Below are positions 25,259 to 35,936 of a DNA stretch of 64,000 bases, piece by piece (the first letter of the stretch is position 1; each line of letters begins with the position of its first letter). Made by a program: the position numbers and the translations under genes. The DNA is taken from NCBI RefSeq assembly GCF_900167945.1, contig NZ_FUZA01000003.1, forward strand, positions 434,001-498,000, written 5' to 3'. Under the pieces are notes generated by a model. The model did not search any database. It was given only the letters and a program-made list of their open reading frames with translations, and had not been told where the DNA came from. This stretch comes from Dyadobacter psychrophilus (GTDB lineage: Bacteria > Bacteroidota > Bacteroidia > Cytophagales > Spirosomataceae).

Positions 25259-26155
25259 ATGTGGCAAAGCTACATCAAACATTTTAAAAATTATCTTCGT
25301 CTGGAACGCTCGTTATCGGGCAATTCGGTGGAAGCTTATGTGCGGGATGTTGAAAAACTGGAAGAATTTTTAGAACTGGCAAAAATCGACTTGCCGCCAG
25401 TGAGGATTAATGAGGAGCATTTAACGGCATTCCTGAAATATTTGTCTGAGCTTGGCCTTGCCGCGCATTCACAAGCGCGCATGCTTTCGGGAATTAAAGC
25501 TTTTTTCAAATATTTGTTGCTGGAAAATGAGATTTCGGAAGACCCTACCGAGCTCCTGGAATCCCCTCGCCTGCCCCGAAAACTGCCCGATGTGCTTTCG
25601 TATGAAGAAATTGAGACCATGCTTTCCGCAATTGACCATTCCACGCCGGAAGGAACGCGGAACCGGGCTATTATTGAAGTTTTGTACAGTTCAGGGTTGC
25701 GGGTTTCGGAACTGACCGGTTTGCAGCTAACGCATTGTTATTTCGACATTGGATTCCTGCGGATTTTAGGAAAAGGCGATAAGGTGCGGCTGGTCCCCAT
25801 TGGCAAGGAAGCCATCAAATACACCCAAATTTATCTCGATCATGTGCGCAGCGAAATCGCGCCCGCAAAAGACAGCGAAGACATCGTTTTTCTCAACCGA
25901 CGAGGCGGTCAGCTCTCGCGTGTAATGATTTTTATAATGATCAAGGACGTTGTGGAGAAAGCAGGAATTCACAAGAATGTAAGTCCGCATACATTCCGGC
26001 ATTCATTTGCAACACATTTAATTGAAGGCGGCGCCAGCTTGCGTGCTGTGCAGGAAATGCTTGGTCATGAGTCGATTACGACCACAGAAATTTACACGCA
26101 TCTGGATCGCGATTATCTCCGGCAGGTCATTACGGAATTTCATCCACGAGGGTGA
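25259..26155 (+). CDS. xerD: Site-specific tyrosine recombinase XerD/XerC
   Basis: A 298-residue tyrosine recombinase that resolves chromosome dimers at dif together with FtsK. The N-terminal SAM-like core-binding domain (YLRLERSLSGNSVEAYVRDV) is followed by the catalytic domain with LRVSELTGL (Arg), HTFRHSFATHL (HxxR), LGHESITTTEIYTH (His and nucleophile Tyr). Length and lack of mobile-element context point to a housekeeping Xer protein. XerD versus XerC is not certain by eye. Its stop abuts the stop of the 26156-26359 gene. Confidence 0.9.
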   Translation: MWQSYIKHFKNYLRLERSLSGNSVEAYVRDVEKLEEFLELAKIDLPPVRINEEHLTAFLKYLSELGLAAHSQARMLSGIKAFFKYLLLENEISEDPTELLESPRLPRKLPDVLSYEEIETMLSAIDHSTPEGTRNRAIIEVLYSSGLRVSELTGLQLTHCYFDIGFLRILGKGDKVRLVPIGKEAIKYTQIYLDHVRSEIAPAKDSEDIVFLNRRGGQLSRVMIFIMIKDVVEKAGIHKNVSPHTFRHSFATHLIEGGASLRAVQEMLGHESITTTEIYTHLDRDYLRQVITEFHPRG

Positions 26156-26359
26156 TTATTTTACCTCTTCCAAAAGCGAATCCAATAAAAGTGAATCCGC
26201 GTCAGGCGTGGCACCTGGCAATGCACGGTTCAGTTGCTTGGGCTTATTCCAGGGAGCAGTTGTGCGGCTCGACATGTCGTACGAAATGTAAGCGAACAAC
26301 GTGATGAACAGGATGGTCACAATAATAAATATGCTGCGGTTTCTGTTTTGCTTTTCCAT
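26156..26359 (-). CDS. Small single-span membrane protein, unknown function
   Basis: A 67-residue protein with a basic N-terminus (MEKQNRNRS), one hydrophobic span (about residues 9-26) and a Pro/Asp-rich, probably periplasmic tail ending DSLLLDSLLEEVK. I do not recognise a family. The ATG at 26359 lies 2 bases downstream of the sixA stop, which suggests translational coupling; an in-frame upstream codon at 26368 overlaps sixA. The 3' end abuts the xerD stop. Confidence 0.65.
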   Translation of the reverse strand: MEKQNRNRSIFIIVTILFITLFAYISYDMSSRTTAPWNKPKQLNRALPGATPDADSLLLDSLLEEVK

Positions 26360-26360
26360 T

Positions 26361-26867
26361 CTAGTCAACGTCCCGTACTTGCTTGGGCGTTTTATATAAA
26401 GTCAGATTTCCTGTTTTGCCAGAAATTTCCTCCCATTTAAGATTCTCAAATTCAATAATGGCAACGCTCCCTTTTTTCATTGATCCCAGGCTTGCACCTG
26501 AAATGTATTCAGCAAAATAGGTTATATCCGGGTTATGCCCAAAAAGCGCAAGCATGGAAAATTCTTCCGAAATTTCGTTTACCGCATTCAGGTAAGCCTT
26601 TGGACCGCCATCGTAGATTTCCGCTTTGGAAACCAGTGATGCCACATTAACACCCAGCTTTTCAGCAGTGATAACCGCGGTCTGATAAGCCCGTGAAGCC
26701 GGGCTGGTAACAAAAATATCCGGTCTGAAATTGGTATCAGCCAGCCACTCTCCCATCACGGCAGCCTCCGCCAACCCTTTACTGTTCAGGATTCTATCGA
26801 AATCCTTAGTCCGAAAAGTTTGATCCTCGGCGGTTGCGTGGCGTACGAGAATAAGGGTTTTCTTCAT
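26361..26867 (-). CDS. sixA: SixA-type phosphohistidine phosphatase
   Basis: A 168-residue histidine-phosphatase-superfamily protein. The catalytic RHATAED is at residues 9-15 (phospho-accepting His), and it has TSPASRAYQTA and a second His in ALFGHNPDI. SixA removes phosphate from histidine in phosphorelay proteins, which is the likely role; other small-molecule substrates are possible. It is followed at once by the small membrane-protein gene. Confidence 0.85.
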   Translation of the reverse strand: MKKTLILVRHATAEDQTFRTKDFDRILNSKGLAEAAVMGEWLADTNFRPDIFVTSPASRAYQTAVITAEKLGVNVASLVSKAEIYDGGPKAYLNAVNEISEEFSMLALFGHNPDITYFAEYISGASLGSMKKGSVAIIEFENLKWEEISGKTGNLTLYKTPKQVRDVD

Positions 26868-27011
26868 TTTTTATTTTTTCCCAAAAATACAGATTCCCCC
26901 GCATTTATATACTTTGAAGGGCGACGAAAATCAGCCGGATTTTTTTACCACTTACCTCCCGCAAACAACCTTTCGACATTAATTATTCTACAATGCGCGA
27001 CAATTAATCCG

Positions 27012-27019
27012 TATTTTTG
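27012..27019 (+). promoter_or_regulatory. -7 element TATTTTTG for sppA
   Basis: TATTTTTG fits TAnnTTTG. A start of transcription near 27026 would exclude the codon at 27017 and supports translation from the ATG at 27062. No good -33 TTG is seen. Confidence 0.45.
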
Positions 27020-27061
27020 TTTCTTACGTACCTAGAGATAAAACCCATTATACAGCATACC

Positions 27062-28828
27062 ATGTTACAATTTCTTAAATATGTCCTCGCCACTTTCGTC
27101 GGCATAATCATCTTCCTCTTCGTTTCAATTTTTATTCTTGTCGGCATCGGATCCATGTTTTCGTCTGAAGAAGAAGTTGTGATAGAAGAAAAATCAGTGC
27201 TCAAACTGGACCTTAACAAGCCAATCCAGGAAGTGGGCGTCGAAAATCCTTTTGCGGAAATAGGCGGACCATTTGGTGGTGACGAAAATGCGGTCGGATT
27301 AAAGGACATTATTGAGGCGCTGAAAATTGCGCAGAAAGATGATAATATTAAAGGAATTTATCTCAAAACAGAAGGTCCGGAAGCTGGCTGGGCCACTTTG
27401 GAAGAAATCCGGAACCAGCTTTTAGAATTCAAAAAATCGAAGAAATTCATCGTCACTTACGGCGAATCCTACTCAGAAAAAGGTTATTACATTGCTTCGC
27501 TAGCCGACAAAATCTACCTCAATCCGGCAGGTGGCATTGAATGGAACGGGCTCTCAGCTGAATATAGTTTCTTTAAAGGCACATTTGATAAATTGGAAAT
27601 TAAACCATTGGTTTTCCGGGTGGGTGAGTTTAAAAGTGCTATCGAAATGTTCTCCCGTCAGGACATGAGCGAAGCCAGCAAAAAACAGTCATCCGAGCTG
27701 ATAGGTGCTATTAATGGTAATTTTCTCAAAAATATTTCCGCGTCCCGTAATATTTCGGTGGCCGAATTGAAAGGACTTGCAGATTCGTTGGCAGTTGATA
27801 ACCCTAAATCAGCATTGCAACATAAATTCATCACAGACCTTGGTTATCAGGACGAATTGGAGGCTTATCTGAAAAGGAATCTGAAAGTTGAAGAAAAAAA
27901 GAAGATCGCTTATGTGGGTGTTGACAAATATCTGAAAGGTGGAAAAAGATCAGAGGATGGCGATTTTAATAAAAGAATTGGTGTTTTGGTAGCCGAAGGA
28001 GAGATTACAAGCGGTGAGGGCGGTGATGGAAACATTGGTTCTGAAAAGTTTGTGAAAGAACTGAAGGAAATTCGGGAAAATGACAAGATCAAGGCCATTG
28101 TGATCCGCATTAATTCCCCGGGTGGAAGCGCGCTGGCGTCTGATGTCATGTGGCGTGAAATTCAGCTTACTGCCAAAAAGAAGCCTGTCATTGCTTCAAT
28201 GTCTGATGTTGCAGCTTCCGGCGGCTATTATATGGCTATGGGTTGTGACAAAATCGTTGCTCAGCCGAATACCATTACGGGCTCAATCGGGATCTTTGGA
28301 CTAATTTTCAATGTCACCGACTTCATGAACAACAAGCTCGGGATCACATTCGACGGCGTGGGCACCAGTCCGCACGCTGACTGGCCTACCGCAACACGCG
28401 ACATGACCGAATTTGAAAAATCGATGATCCAAAAGAGCGTTAATGAGGGTTATGAGACTTTTACCAAAAAAGCAGCTGCCGGCAGAAAGATGTCAGTTGA
28501 AAAACTAAAAAGCCTTGCGCAAGGACGCGTTTGGTCTGGGGTTGAGGCAAAAGAAAATGGGCTTGTAGACGTTTTGGGAGGTGTTGATGATGCCATTAAA
28601 ATAGCTGCAAAAGCTGCCAAACTCGATGAAGGTGATTACAGGGTTCGTTACTATCCTGAAAAGAAAAAGCCTTTTGACGAGCTCATAACCAAAATGATGG
28701 GTGACAACGAAGAAAAAGCAACCACCAAAGCGCTTGGCGATCTTGCTCCGTATGTTAAAATGTACAAGAAGCTTACCAACATGGGCGGCATGCAAACTAG
28801 GATGCCATTTGAGCTGGTGATCCGCTAA
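27062..28828 (+). CDS. sppA: Signal peptide peptidase SppA, 67K type
   Basis: A 588-residue protease IV that digests cleaved signal peptides in the membrane. One N-terminal anchor (about residues 5-30) is followed by two tandem ClpP-like domains. The catalytic lysine is in FRVGEFKSAIEMF of the first domain, and the nucleophile serine in SDVAASGGYYMAMG of the second, as in the long SppA form. The ATG at 27062 is preferred over 27017. It is convergent with the YihY gene (3 bases between stops). Confidence 0.93.
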   Translation: MLQFLKYVLATFVGIIIFLFVSIFILVGIGSMFSSEEEVVIEEKSVLKLDLNKPIQEVGVENPFAEIGGPFGGDENAVGLKDIIEALKIAQKDDNIKGIYLKTEGPEAGWATLEEIRNQLLEFKKSKKFIVTYGESYSEKGYYIASLADKIYLNPAGGIEWNGLSAEYSFFKGTFDKLEIKPLVFRVGEFKSAIEMFSRQDMSEASKKQSSELIGAINGNFLKNISASRNISVAELKGLADSLAVDNPKSALQHKFITDLGYQDELEAYLKRNLKVEEKKKIAYVGVDKYLKGGKRSEDGDFNKRIGVLVAEGEITSGEGGDGNIGSEKFVKELKEIRENDKIKAIVIRINSPGGSALASDVMWREIQLTAKKKPVIASMSDVAASGGYYMAMGCDKIVAQPNTITGSIGIFGLIFNVTDFMNNKLGITFDGVGTSPHADWPTATRDMTEFEKSMIQKSVNEGYETFTKKAAAGRKMSVEKLKSLAQGRVWSGVEAKENGLVDVLGGVDDAIKIAAKAAKLDEGDYRVRYYPEKKKPFDELITKMMGDNEEKATTKALGDLAPYVKMYKKLTNMGGMQTRMPFELVIR

Positions 28829-28831
28829 AAA

Positions 28832-29755
28832 TTAATCCACAATCAGCTTACCCGTTTTTTCATCGATTTCTCTTCGCACGATCAGCACGGCGTGTTTATT
28901 TGGCGCAATGCCAATGCCGTCCTGCCTGGCGTAAACTTTGGTAAATTCCGCCCCGAAGTAGAGGATAATGGAAGAATAATAGATCCAGGTTAGCAGGATG
29001 ACGATGGAAGCTGAGGTGCCATATGCGGCCCCAAGATCCGATTGGCCTAAGTAAAAGCTAATCACAAACTTGCCTATCAGGAACAAAATGGCTGTAAAAG
29101 CAGCTCCGACCATACACTCTTTCCATCGCAGGTCACCATCGGGCAACACTTTGAATATGACTGTAAATAATGCCGTAATAATAGTTAAAACGAGTGCGAG
29201 GTTTATGATATAAAAAATCACAACTGAGGCCTCGGAAAAATATCTTTCCAGTTGATTACTAAGCACATCCACAAGCGCGCTCGCGCCTAAGGAAACCACC
29301 AGCAAAAATCCTAACGTAAGAATAAGCGAGAAGGAAGTAAGGCGATTTTTGAGATATTGAAGCCAGCCTTTTTTGGGTTTTGATTTGATAGACCATATAT
29401 AGTTGATCGAATCCTGCATTTCCGCAAAAACACCCGTTGCCCCAATAAGCAATGTTCCAATCCCGATCGCGGCGGCAATGCCCGATTTATTTGATAGCTC
29501 CGCATTTTTAAGAATTTCCTGCAACTGAAGCGCTGCGTTCGCGCCAACAAGGCCTCTGATTTGCCCAAACAACTCACCCTGAATGGCCTCCTTTCCAAAG
29601 AAAATGCTGAAAATCGAGATGATAACCAGCAACATAGGAGCCAGTGAAAATATCGTGTAGTATGATAAAGCCGCGCTCAGTTTCAGCCCGTTATCATTCA
29701 TAAACTCATTAAAACTTTCCTTGATTATAGAGAAATACAGCTTTACGTTTTTCAT
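28832..29755 (-). CDS. YihY/BrkB-family inner-membrane protein
   Basis: A 307-residue membrane protein with about six hydrophobic spans and the family landmarks LSAALSYYTIFSLAPMLLVI near the N-terminus, GATGVFAEMQDSINYIW, and WIYYSSIILYFGAEFTKVYA near the end. Once annotated as ribonuclease BN by mistake; its real function is unknown, with transport suggested. The ATG at 29755 is used; the frame extends to 29773. It lies 85 bases downstream of the nucleoside-transporter gene. Confidence 0.9.
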   Translation of the reverse strand: MKNVKLYFSIIKESFNEFMNDNGLKLSAALSYYTIFSLAPMLLVIISIFSIFFGKEAIQGELFGQIRGLVGANAALQLQEILKNAELSNKSGIAAAIGIGTLLIGATGVFAEMQDSINYIWSIKSKPKKGWLQYLKNRLTSFSLILTLGFLLVVSLGASALVDVLSNQLERYFSEASVVIFYIINLALVLTIITALFTVIFKVLPDGDLRWKECMVGAAFTAILFLIGKFVISFYLGQSDLGAAYGTSASIVILLTWIYYSSIILYFGAEFTKVYARQDGIGIAPNKHAVLIVRREIDEKTGKLIVD

Positions 29756-29840
29756 ATTCGCGTTATCTAACAATGCCTAAGTGTGGCGACATAAGCTGTT
29801 AGACACAAATATCCATGCCAAAGCAAGGCATTTTGAAGCA

Positions 29841-31079
29841 TTAGAGTAGTAATCCCGCCAGCGTCGCAGACATGTAGGAAGCCAACGTCCCGCAAATGAG
29901 CGCTTTGAACCCCAGCCGCGCGAGGTCAGCGCGCCGGGATGGAGCTAGCTCGCCAATGCCACCAACCTGGATGGCGATGGAGCTGAAATTGGCGAATCCG
30001 CAAAGCGCAAAACTGGTGATAACAATGGTCTTATGGTCAAGCGTATCCTTCATTTTTACCAGATCCAGATATGCGACAAATTCGTTGATAACCATTTTTG
30101 TTCCCATCAAGGAGCCCGCCGCTTCAATATCCTTACCCGGAACACCCATGGCCCAGGCAAACACCGAGAACACTTTGCCCAGAAGAAAATTAAAACTCAG
30201 TTGCGGAAAAGCGAACAAACCACCGATCAGTCCGAGTAAGTAATCCAGCAGCGCAACCAATGCTATAAAGCCGATCAGCATGGCAATTACATTAAAACCA
30301 ACTTTTAAACCTTCGCCGGCCCCTGCTGCGATTGCGTCCAATAAATTCGCGTGTGTTTTCTGAATTTCCAGTTTGACAACACCCTTCGTACTGGAATGCT
30401 CCGTTTCCGGAAAAACAATTTTTGATATAACCAATGCACCCGGCGCTGCCATTAAACTTGCAGCAATGAGGTAAGGAGCGGGAACGCCCAGCGAAATATA
30501 AACGGCCATAACCCCACCTGCAATACAAGCAAAACTGCCTGTCATTGAAGCCATTAACTCTGAGTTGGTCATGTTTTTAAGATAAGGCTTAATCATGATC
30601 TGAGCCTCCACCTGACCTACGAATGTACTGGCAACATTGGAAAGCGCTTCTGCACCGCTCACACCCATAAGCCAATAAACGCCGCGGGCAATAATAGAAA
30701 CAACCCGCTGCATAATGCCCAAATGGTAGAGCATATTCACCAGAACGGCGACGAAAATGATCGTAGGAATTACCTTGAAGAAAAATACAAAGTCGTTGCC
30801 GGGACCGAATGCGCGTTGCATTAGGTCAGGCCGAACTAAGGTTCCGAATACGAAATCTGCACCCCGATCGGAAAAAGAAAGTAATTTTTGGACTTTACCG
30901 CCCAACCACTGAAAAATGGCCTGACCGGTTTCCGTACGAAGAATAAAGACAGCCAAACCAAATTGAAGTGCCAGCCCCACGCCTACTGTCCGGTAATTGA
31001 TAGCTTTTCTGTTATTCGACATCGCGAACGCAATGCCCAGGATCAATATAATACCCAGTAGTCCTGTAAATCTTTCCAT
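29841..31079 (-). CDS. Concentrative nucleoside transporter (CNT/NupC family)
   Basis: A 412-residue inner-membrane symporter with about ten hydrophobic segments. The sequence runs in the CNT order: MSNNRKAINYRTVGVGLALQ near the N-terminus, the gate region ASTFVGQVEAQIMI, and near the end GTKMVINEFVAYLDL and CGFANFSSIAIQVGG (substrate and cation site). It imports nucleosides with Na+ or H+. It is a single minus-strand gene; specificity between purine and pyrimidine nucleosides is not readable. Confidence 0.9.
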   Translation of the reverse strand: MERFTGLLGIILILGIAFAMSNNRKAINYRTVGVGLALQFGLAVFILRTETGQAIFQWLGGKVQKLLSFSDRGADFVFGTLVRPDLMQRAFGPGNDFVFFFKVIPTIIFVAVLVNMLYHLGIMQRVVSIIARGVYWLMGVSGAEALSNVASTFVGQVEAQIMIKPYLKNMTNSELMASMTGSFACIAGGVMAVYISLGVPAPYLIAASLMAAPGALVISKIVFPETEHSSTKGVVKLEIQKTHANLLDAIAAGAGEGLKVGFNVIAMLIGFIALVALLDYLLGLIGGLFAFPQLSFNFLLGKVFSVFAWAMGVPGKDIEAAGSLMGTKMVINEFVAYLDLVKMKDTLDHKTIVITSFALCGFANFSSIAIQVGGIGELAPSRRADLARLGFKALICGTLASYMSATLAGLLL

Positions 31080-31172
31080 AAATTGTTAAGTCGCCCTTTG
31101 CCAAAAGGTGCAAAATAACAACAAATTAATTGGAAGCTATGTATTGAAGAAAATATAGAGAAGCGACAGGAA

Positions 31173-31718
31173 TTATTTAACTGCAATAGCAGACCCTACT
31201 GTCATAGCCAGCTCATCAGATTGGCGGTGGACAATTTTCCATTGATTGTCCTCGCGACGGAAAACGATGGTTACATGAAGATCAAGATTTTGGCCGTCTG
31301 CAAGCACATAATGTTCTTTTTGAAGCACATATCCCTGTTCCGGACCTGCATGGCTTGCGATCTTTTCCAGCTTATAAGTCTTCCTATTGGCAATTTTTTT
31401 TCCAAAGGCATCTATACTTCTTTCTACATCCTGCCATCCTTTGGATTCCTTACTATTAAGACCGCAAACATTGGTAACTTCCTCCTTGCGAGACCAAAGC
31501 GATTTGTATGTTGAAGCATTGCCCTGCGCAAACTCTCTGTTTCCCTGCTGCATCTTTAACACCGTTTCATCAAATGTGGACGACTCCAAATCAACGTTGG
31601 AAACCAATTTTTCGGTACCAATATTAGATGGTAAAACAGCCTCCCGGGTTTTTGACCTGTATTTAAATGACGATGCGAGGAGTATGAGTAGGATAAAAAC
31701 TGAAATATTTCTTTTCAT
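31173..31718 (-). CDS. Exported SnoaL-like (NTF2-fold) protein
   Basis: A 181-residue protein with an N-terminal hydrophobic signal or anchor (residues 4-17) and an NTF2-like domain. The domain has KMQQGNREFAQGNASTYKSLWS and at the end VTIVFRREDNQWKIVHRQSD, typical of SnoaL-3/DUF4440-type folds. Such domains are small-molecule-binding or enzymatic; here nothing identifies a substrate. It lies 93 bases upstream of the nucleoside-transporter gene on the same strand, close enough for co-transcription, but this is not shown. Confidence 0.7.
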   Translation of the reverse strand: MKRNISVFILLILLASSFKYRSKTREAVLPSNIGTEKLVSNVDLESSTFDETVLKMQQGNREFAQGNASTYKSLWSRKEEVTNVCGLNSKESKGWQDVERSIDAFGKKIANRKTYKLEKIASHAGPEQGYVLQKEHYVLADGQNLDLHVTIVFRREDNQWKIVHRQSDELAMTVGSAIAVK

Positions 31719-31864
31719 GGCTAATAAACTTTTAATTCTTACTTAGAATCGTAATACAAATATTCAATGTAAAAAATTAATAAAATAGCGTAGTACTACC
31801 TGTTTACAGCACATTACACCACCTTATTACGACTTTTGGCAAAGAAAAGTATACAAATAGTCAT

Positions 31865-31898
31865 AAAAAATGGGAGAACAGGTTGCCCCGCTCTCCCA
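31865..31898 (-). terminator. Terminator of metH
   Basis: On the minus strand TGGGAGA (31898-31892) pairs with TCTCCCA (31877-31871) and is followed by six T (31870-31865). It begins 23 bases after the metH stop. Confidence 0.85.
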
Positions 31899-31920
31899 AT
31901 GAACCTTAAGTATTAATATT

Positions 31921-34900
31921 CTAATAACCTAAAACAGGTGACAACCACCTTTCGATTTCTTCCAAAGGCATATCTTTACGTCGTGCGTAATCTTCCACCT
32001 GATCCTTAAATATCTTACCCACAGGGAAATAACGGCTATCCGGATGAGAAAAATACCAGCCGCTTACACTGCTGGCAGGGTACATTGCGTAACTCTCCGT
32101 TAATGTGATTCCCAGCTGTTCAGCGTCCAGCAAGTCAAACAACATGCGCTTCTCGGTATGGTCAGGGCAAGCCGGATATCCCGGTGCCGGACGAATGCCT
32201 ACATAGCTTTCCTTAATGAGGTCCTCGTTGCTGAATGTCTCATTTTTGGCATATCCCCAAATTTCTTTACGAACACGCTCGTGCATTAGTTCGGCCAATG
32301 CCTCGACCAGGCGATCCGCCAGGGCTTTCACCATGATGCTGTTGTAATCATCATGGTCTTTTTCATATTTGTCCAGAAGCGCTTCGATGCCAATTCCGGC
32401 CGTGACCGCAAAACCGCCAACATAATCCATTTGGCCTGTTTCCAGCGGGGCGACGAAATCAGACAAGCAATAATTAGGCAAATTTGACGCTTTCTGGCTC
32501 TGCTGACGCAAATGATGCAACACAGCAGCTGTATCGGCAACCAGTTCGCCGGCATTCAGATTTTCTGTTGCGTGCTGGCTGATCTTGTACTCAATGTGCT
32601 GGTGCGAACCGTGCCTTTCGCAAGGCACCTCGCGCGTTTCCTCCTCGAAATGATGCAAAACAATGTCGTCCTGAATAGCATTTGCAGGCCAGAAACCAAT
32701 TACAGCTTTGGCTTTCAAGGTCTTATCCCGAATAATTTCTCCTAGGAGAACGGCCGCATCTTCATATAACTTAACCGCCTCAGAACCAACGACTTTATCT
32801 TCAAATATTTTTGGAAACTTCCCATGCAATTGCCAGGTCTGGAAAAATGGCGTCCAGTCGATGTACTTGGCGATGTCGGCCAGATCATAATCGTCGTAAA
32901 CGCGTGTTCCCAGAAACTGCGGCTTGGTTGCCTGGAAATTAGTCCAATCAATTTTTGCTTTGTTTTCACGTGCTTTTCCTATCGCAACATGCGCTTTTTC
33001 ACCGCCCCGTTTGGCATGGTCTTCGCGCAGCTTTGCATATTCTGCCTTGATATCCGTCAGCACATCTGCCTGGCTCTGCTCATTTTGAATGAGCTTACCT
33101 GCAACCGGAACTGATCTTGAAGCGTCCAAAACGTGAATGACTGCTCCGGAATAATTTGGGTCGATTTTTACTGCCGTATGGATACGCGAAGTGGTTGCAC
33201 CACCGATCAGAAGCGGCATTTTGAAATTTCTGCGCTCCATCTCTTTGGCAACGCCCACCATTTCATCCAGCGAGGGCGTTATCAATCCCGAGAGACCGAT
33301 AATGTCCACATTGTGCTCGATGGCAGCCGCCAGGATTTTGTCAGTCGGCACCATTACGCCGAGATCGATTATTTCGTAATTGTTGCAGCCCAGCACCACG
33401 CCAACGATGTTTTTACCAATGTCGTGGACGTCGCCTTTTACCGTCGCCAGCAAAATTTTCCCGGCTGAATTATTGCCCTCACTTTTCTCCGCTTCAATGT
33501 AAGGCTGCAAGTAGGCAACGGCTTTTTTCATCACCCTTGCAGATTTAACAACCTGGGGAAGGAACATTTTACCCTCTCCAAAAAGGTCACCGACAATGCT
33601 CATTCCGTCCATTAGAGGGCCCTCAATCACCTCCAATGGCCTCGCAAACAAATGCCGGCATTCCTCTGTATCTTCATCAATATAATCTGAAATTCCTTTT
33701 ACCAAAGAGTGCGATATGCGTTCTTTTACAGGCAACTGCCGCCATGAAAGATCAGGCCCGCTTTGCGTTTTCCCTTTATCTTTTACAGTTTCAGCATAGG
33801 TTACAAGGCGCTCTGTTGAGTCCGCACGGCGGTTAAGCAACACATCTTCAACCAGTTCCAGGACATCTTTTGGGATTTCATCATAAATACCAATTTGTGC
33901 AGCATTCACAATCCCCATATCCATTCCCGCACGAATTGCGTGGTACAAAAATGCGGTGTGAATGGCCTCACGAACGGGTTCATTTCCTCTGAAACTGAAA
34001 GAAACATTGGAAACACCACCTGAAACTTTTGCGTGCGGCAGGTTTTCCTTGATCCAGCGAACCGCGTTAATGAAGTCAACTGCGTAGTTGTTGTGCTCCT
34101 CCATTCCGGTAGCAACCGTCAGAATGTTCGGGTCGAAAATAATGTCCTCGGCAGGGAAACCCACTTCCTCTGTCAGGATGCGGTAAGCTCTGGAACAAAT
34201 TTCAATGCGTCGTTCCAGGTTATCCGCCTGGCCTTGCTCGTCAAATGCCATCACAACCGCAGCCGCTCCATAGCGCAACACCGTTCTGGCCGACTCCTTG
34301 AACTTTTCTTCGCCCTCTTTCAAAGAAATCGAGTTCACAATCGACTTGCCTTGTACACATTTCAGCCCCGATTCGATCACCTCCCATTTGGAAGAGTCGA
34401 TCATTAAAGGCACTTTTGAAATATCAGGTTCGGAAACAATCAGGTTTACAAACGTTTTCATTGCTTCGACGCCATCGATCATTCCCTCGTCCAGGTTAAT
34501 GTCGATCACCTGCGCGCCACTTTCAACCTGTTCGCGGGCAATGGCAAGCGCCTCGTCGTATTTTCCTTCGCGAACGAGTCGGGCAAATTTCTTGGAGCCA
34601 GTCACATTGCAACGCTCCCCAATGTTCACAAAATTGCTCAGCTGATTGATCTTAACTGGCTCCAATCCTGACAATTTCATGACCGTTTCGGTCGAAGGAA
34701 GTTCCCTAGGGCTATATTTTACGGCCAGGTCCGCAATGACGCGAATATGATCGGGCGTCGTTCCGCAGCAACCGCCGATGATATTAACGAGATTATCCCT
34801 CAAAAATCCGTCAATAACTTCGCCCATTTGCTCGGGTGACTCGTCATATTCGCCCATTTCGTTTGGTAACCCGGCATTCGGGTGTGCTGATGTGAAAAAC

Positions 34901-35745
34901 GGGGCCTCCTTTGCCAGAATCTGCACATACGGCCGCATTAAGTCTGCTCCCAATGCACAGTTCAGACCGACTGAAAGTAATGGTAAATGTGAAACAGAGG
35001 TCAAAAATGCTTCCGTCGTCTGGCCTGATAATGTCCTTCCGGAAGCATCTGTGATCGTTCCGGAGATCATGATTGGCAATGATTCGCCGGGCTTATTTCT
35101 CCACGAATCCAGACGTTCCACCTTACCATTTTTGGCATCAACAAAAAACTTATCTATTGCAAAAAGCGCTGCTTTTGCATTCAATGTATCGAATATGGTT
35201 TCAACAAGCAGCACATCGCAACCTCCATCGGTCAAGCCCTTAATCTGCTCATAATAAGCCTCAACCAGCTGATCAAAGCTGATGGCACGGTAACCCGGAT
35301 TGTTAACGTCCGGTGACAGTGATGCTGTCCGGTTAGTGGGCCCGATTGAACCTGCTACAAAACGGGGCTTGTCCGGATCTCTTTCTGTGAATTCATCTGC
35401 AACTTCCCTCGCAAGGCGTGCGGACTCGAAGTTCAGCTCGTAAACCAGTTCTTCCATACCGTAATCGGCCATGGCTATGGTGGTGCCCGAGAATGTATTG
35501 GTTTCAGCAATGTCGGCTCCTGCTTCAAAATATGCCGCGTGAATGGCTTTGATAATGTCCGGGCGGGTCAGCGAAAGCAGGTCATTATTTCCCTTTACAT
35601 CGCGTGGCCAATCCGCAAAACGCTCGCCTCTGTAATCATGATCCTCCAATTTGTATCGCTGGATCATCGTGCCCATAGCGCCGTCAAGTACCAGAATACG
35701 ATTTTTCAGAATTTCACGAATATCTGCCTTTTGCGTTGCTACCAT
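31921..35745 (-). CDS. metH: Cobalamin-dependent methionine synthase
   Basis: A full-length 1274-residue MetH that moves a methyl group from methyltetrahydrofolate to homocysteine through cobalamin. Domains in order: the homocysteine/zinc domain with [16 protein letters not shown] and [10 protein letters not shown]; the pterin domain with [11 protein letters not shown]; the four-helix cap; B12 binding with [12 protein letters not shown] (DxHxxG); and the SAM-dependent reactivation domain with [17 protein letters not shown]19-TAAATTTG promoter lies upstream and a terminator follows. A B12-independent MetE is at 46416-48743. The gene is divergent from an Lrp-type regulator. Confidence 0.97.
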   Translation of the reverse strand: MVATQKADIREILKNRILVLDGAMGTMIQRYKLEDHDYRGERFADWPRDVKGNNDLLSLTRPDIIKAIHAAYFEAGADIAETNTFSGTTIAMADYGMEELVYELNFESARLAREVADEFTERDPDKPRFVAGSIGPTNRTASLSPDVNNPGYRAISFDQLVEAYYEQIKGLTDGGCDVLLVETIFDTLNAKAALFAIDKFFVDAKNGKVERLDSWRNKPGESLPIMISGTITDASGRTLSGQTTEAFLTSVSHLPLLSVGLNCALGADLMRPYVQILAKEAPFFTSAHPNAGLPNEMGEYDESPEQMGEVIDGFLRDNLVNIIGGCCGTTPDHIRVIADLAVKYSPRELPSTETVMKLSGLEPVKINQLSNFVNIGERCNVTGSKKFARLVREGKYDEALAIAREQVESGAQVIDINLDEGMIDGVEAMKTFVNLIVSEPDISKVPLMIDSSKWEVIESGLKCVQGKSIVNSISLKEGEEKFKESARTVLRYGAAAVVMAFDEQGQADNLERRIEICSRAYRILTEEVGFPAEDIIFDPNILTVATGMEEHNNYAVDFINAVRWIKENLPHAKVSGGVSNVSFSFRGNEPVREAIHTAFLYHAIRAGMDMGIVNAAQIGIYDEIPKDVLELVEDVLLNRRADSTERLVTYAETVKDKGKTQSGPDLSWRQLPVKERISHSLVKGISDYIDEDTEECRHLFARPLEVIEGPLMDGMSIVGDLFGEGKMFLPQVVKSARVMKKAVAYLQPYIEAEKSEGNNSAGKILLATVKGDVHDIGKNIVGVVLGCNNYEIIDLGVMVPTDKILAAAIEHNVDIIGLSGLITPSLDEMVGVAKEMERRNFKMPLLIGGATTSRIHTAVKIDPNYSGAVIHVLDASRSVPVAGKLIQNEQSQADVLTDIKAEYAKLREDHAKRGGEKAHVAIGKARENKAKIDWTNFQATKPQFLGTRVYDDYDLADIAKYIDWTPFFQTWQLHGKFPKIFEDKVVGSEAVKLYEDAAVLLGEIIRDKTLKAKAVIGFWPANAIQDDIVLHHFEEETREVPCERHGSHQHIEYKISQHATENLNAGELVADTAAVLHHLRQQSQKASNLPNYCLSDFVAPLETGQMDYVGGFAVTAGIGIEALLDKYEKDHDDYNSIMVKALADRLVEALAELMHERVRKEIWGYAKNETFSNEDLIKESYVGIRPAPGYPACPDHTEKRMLFDLLDAEQLGITLTESYAMYPASSVSGWYFSHPDSRYFPVGKIFKDQVEDYARRKDMPLEEIERWLSPVLGY

Positions 35746-35805
35746 TGTGTTGTATTTGTATTGACAAAAAAATTTGTACTTGGGATTCCAGTGCTAATTG
35801 GAAAG

Positions 35806-35835
35806 CAAATTTAGCTTAATAGATGTTTTGTTCAA
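35806..35835 (-). promoter_or_regulatory. Promoter of metH
   Basis: The minus strand reads TTG (35835-35833), 19 bases, then TAAATTTG (35813-35806), an exact fit to the Bacteroidota consensus. Transcription would start near 35799, giving a leader of about 54 bases. No cobalamin riboswitch fits in that space. Confidence 0.75.
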
Positions 35836-35894
35836 TAAATTCAAAAAATTTAGACTAATAGTCTGCCATAACTCAATTGCCTAAATTATTTATC

Positions 35895-35902
35895 TACTTT
35901 TG
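35895..35902 (+). promoter_or_regulatory. -7 element TACTTTTG for the Lrp-type gene
   Basis: TACTTTTG matches TAnnTTTG. A TTG lies 15 bases upstream, shorter than usual. The implied start near 35909 would leave only a few bases before the GTG at 35916, and about 28 before the ATG at 35937. Confidence 0.5.
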
Positions 35903-35936
35903 AAGCAATCAAAAAGTGAATAAAGATATTCTATCT

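Noticed and set aside
25259-26155. Phage or transposon integrase
   Set aside because: Length and motifs fit a chromosomal Xer protein, and there are no attachment repeats, transposase genes or tRNA junction next to it.
34778-35254. 158-codon plus-strand ORF inside metH
   Set aside because: Antisense shadow of the MetH homocysteine domain, low-complexity Ser/Pro composition and no promoter or start context.
35746-35805. Cobalamin or SAM riboswitch before metH
   Set aside because: The leader from the well-matched promoter is only about 54 bases and shows no conserved riboswitch core.
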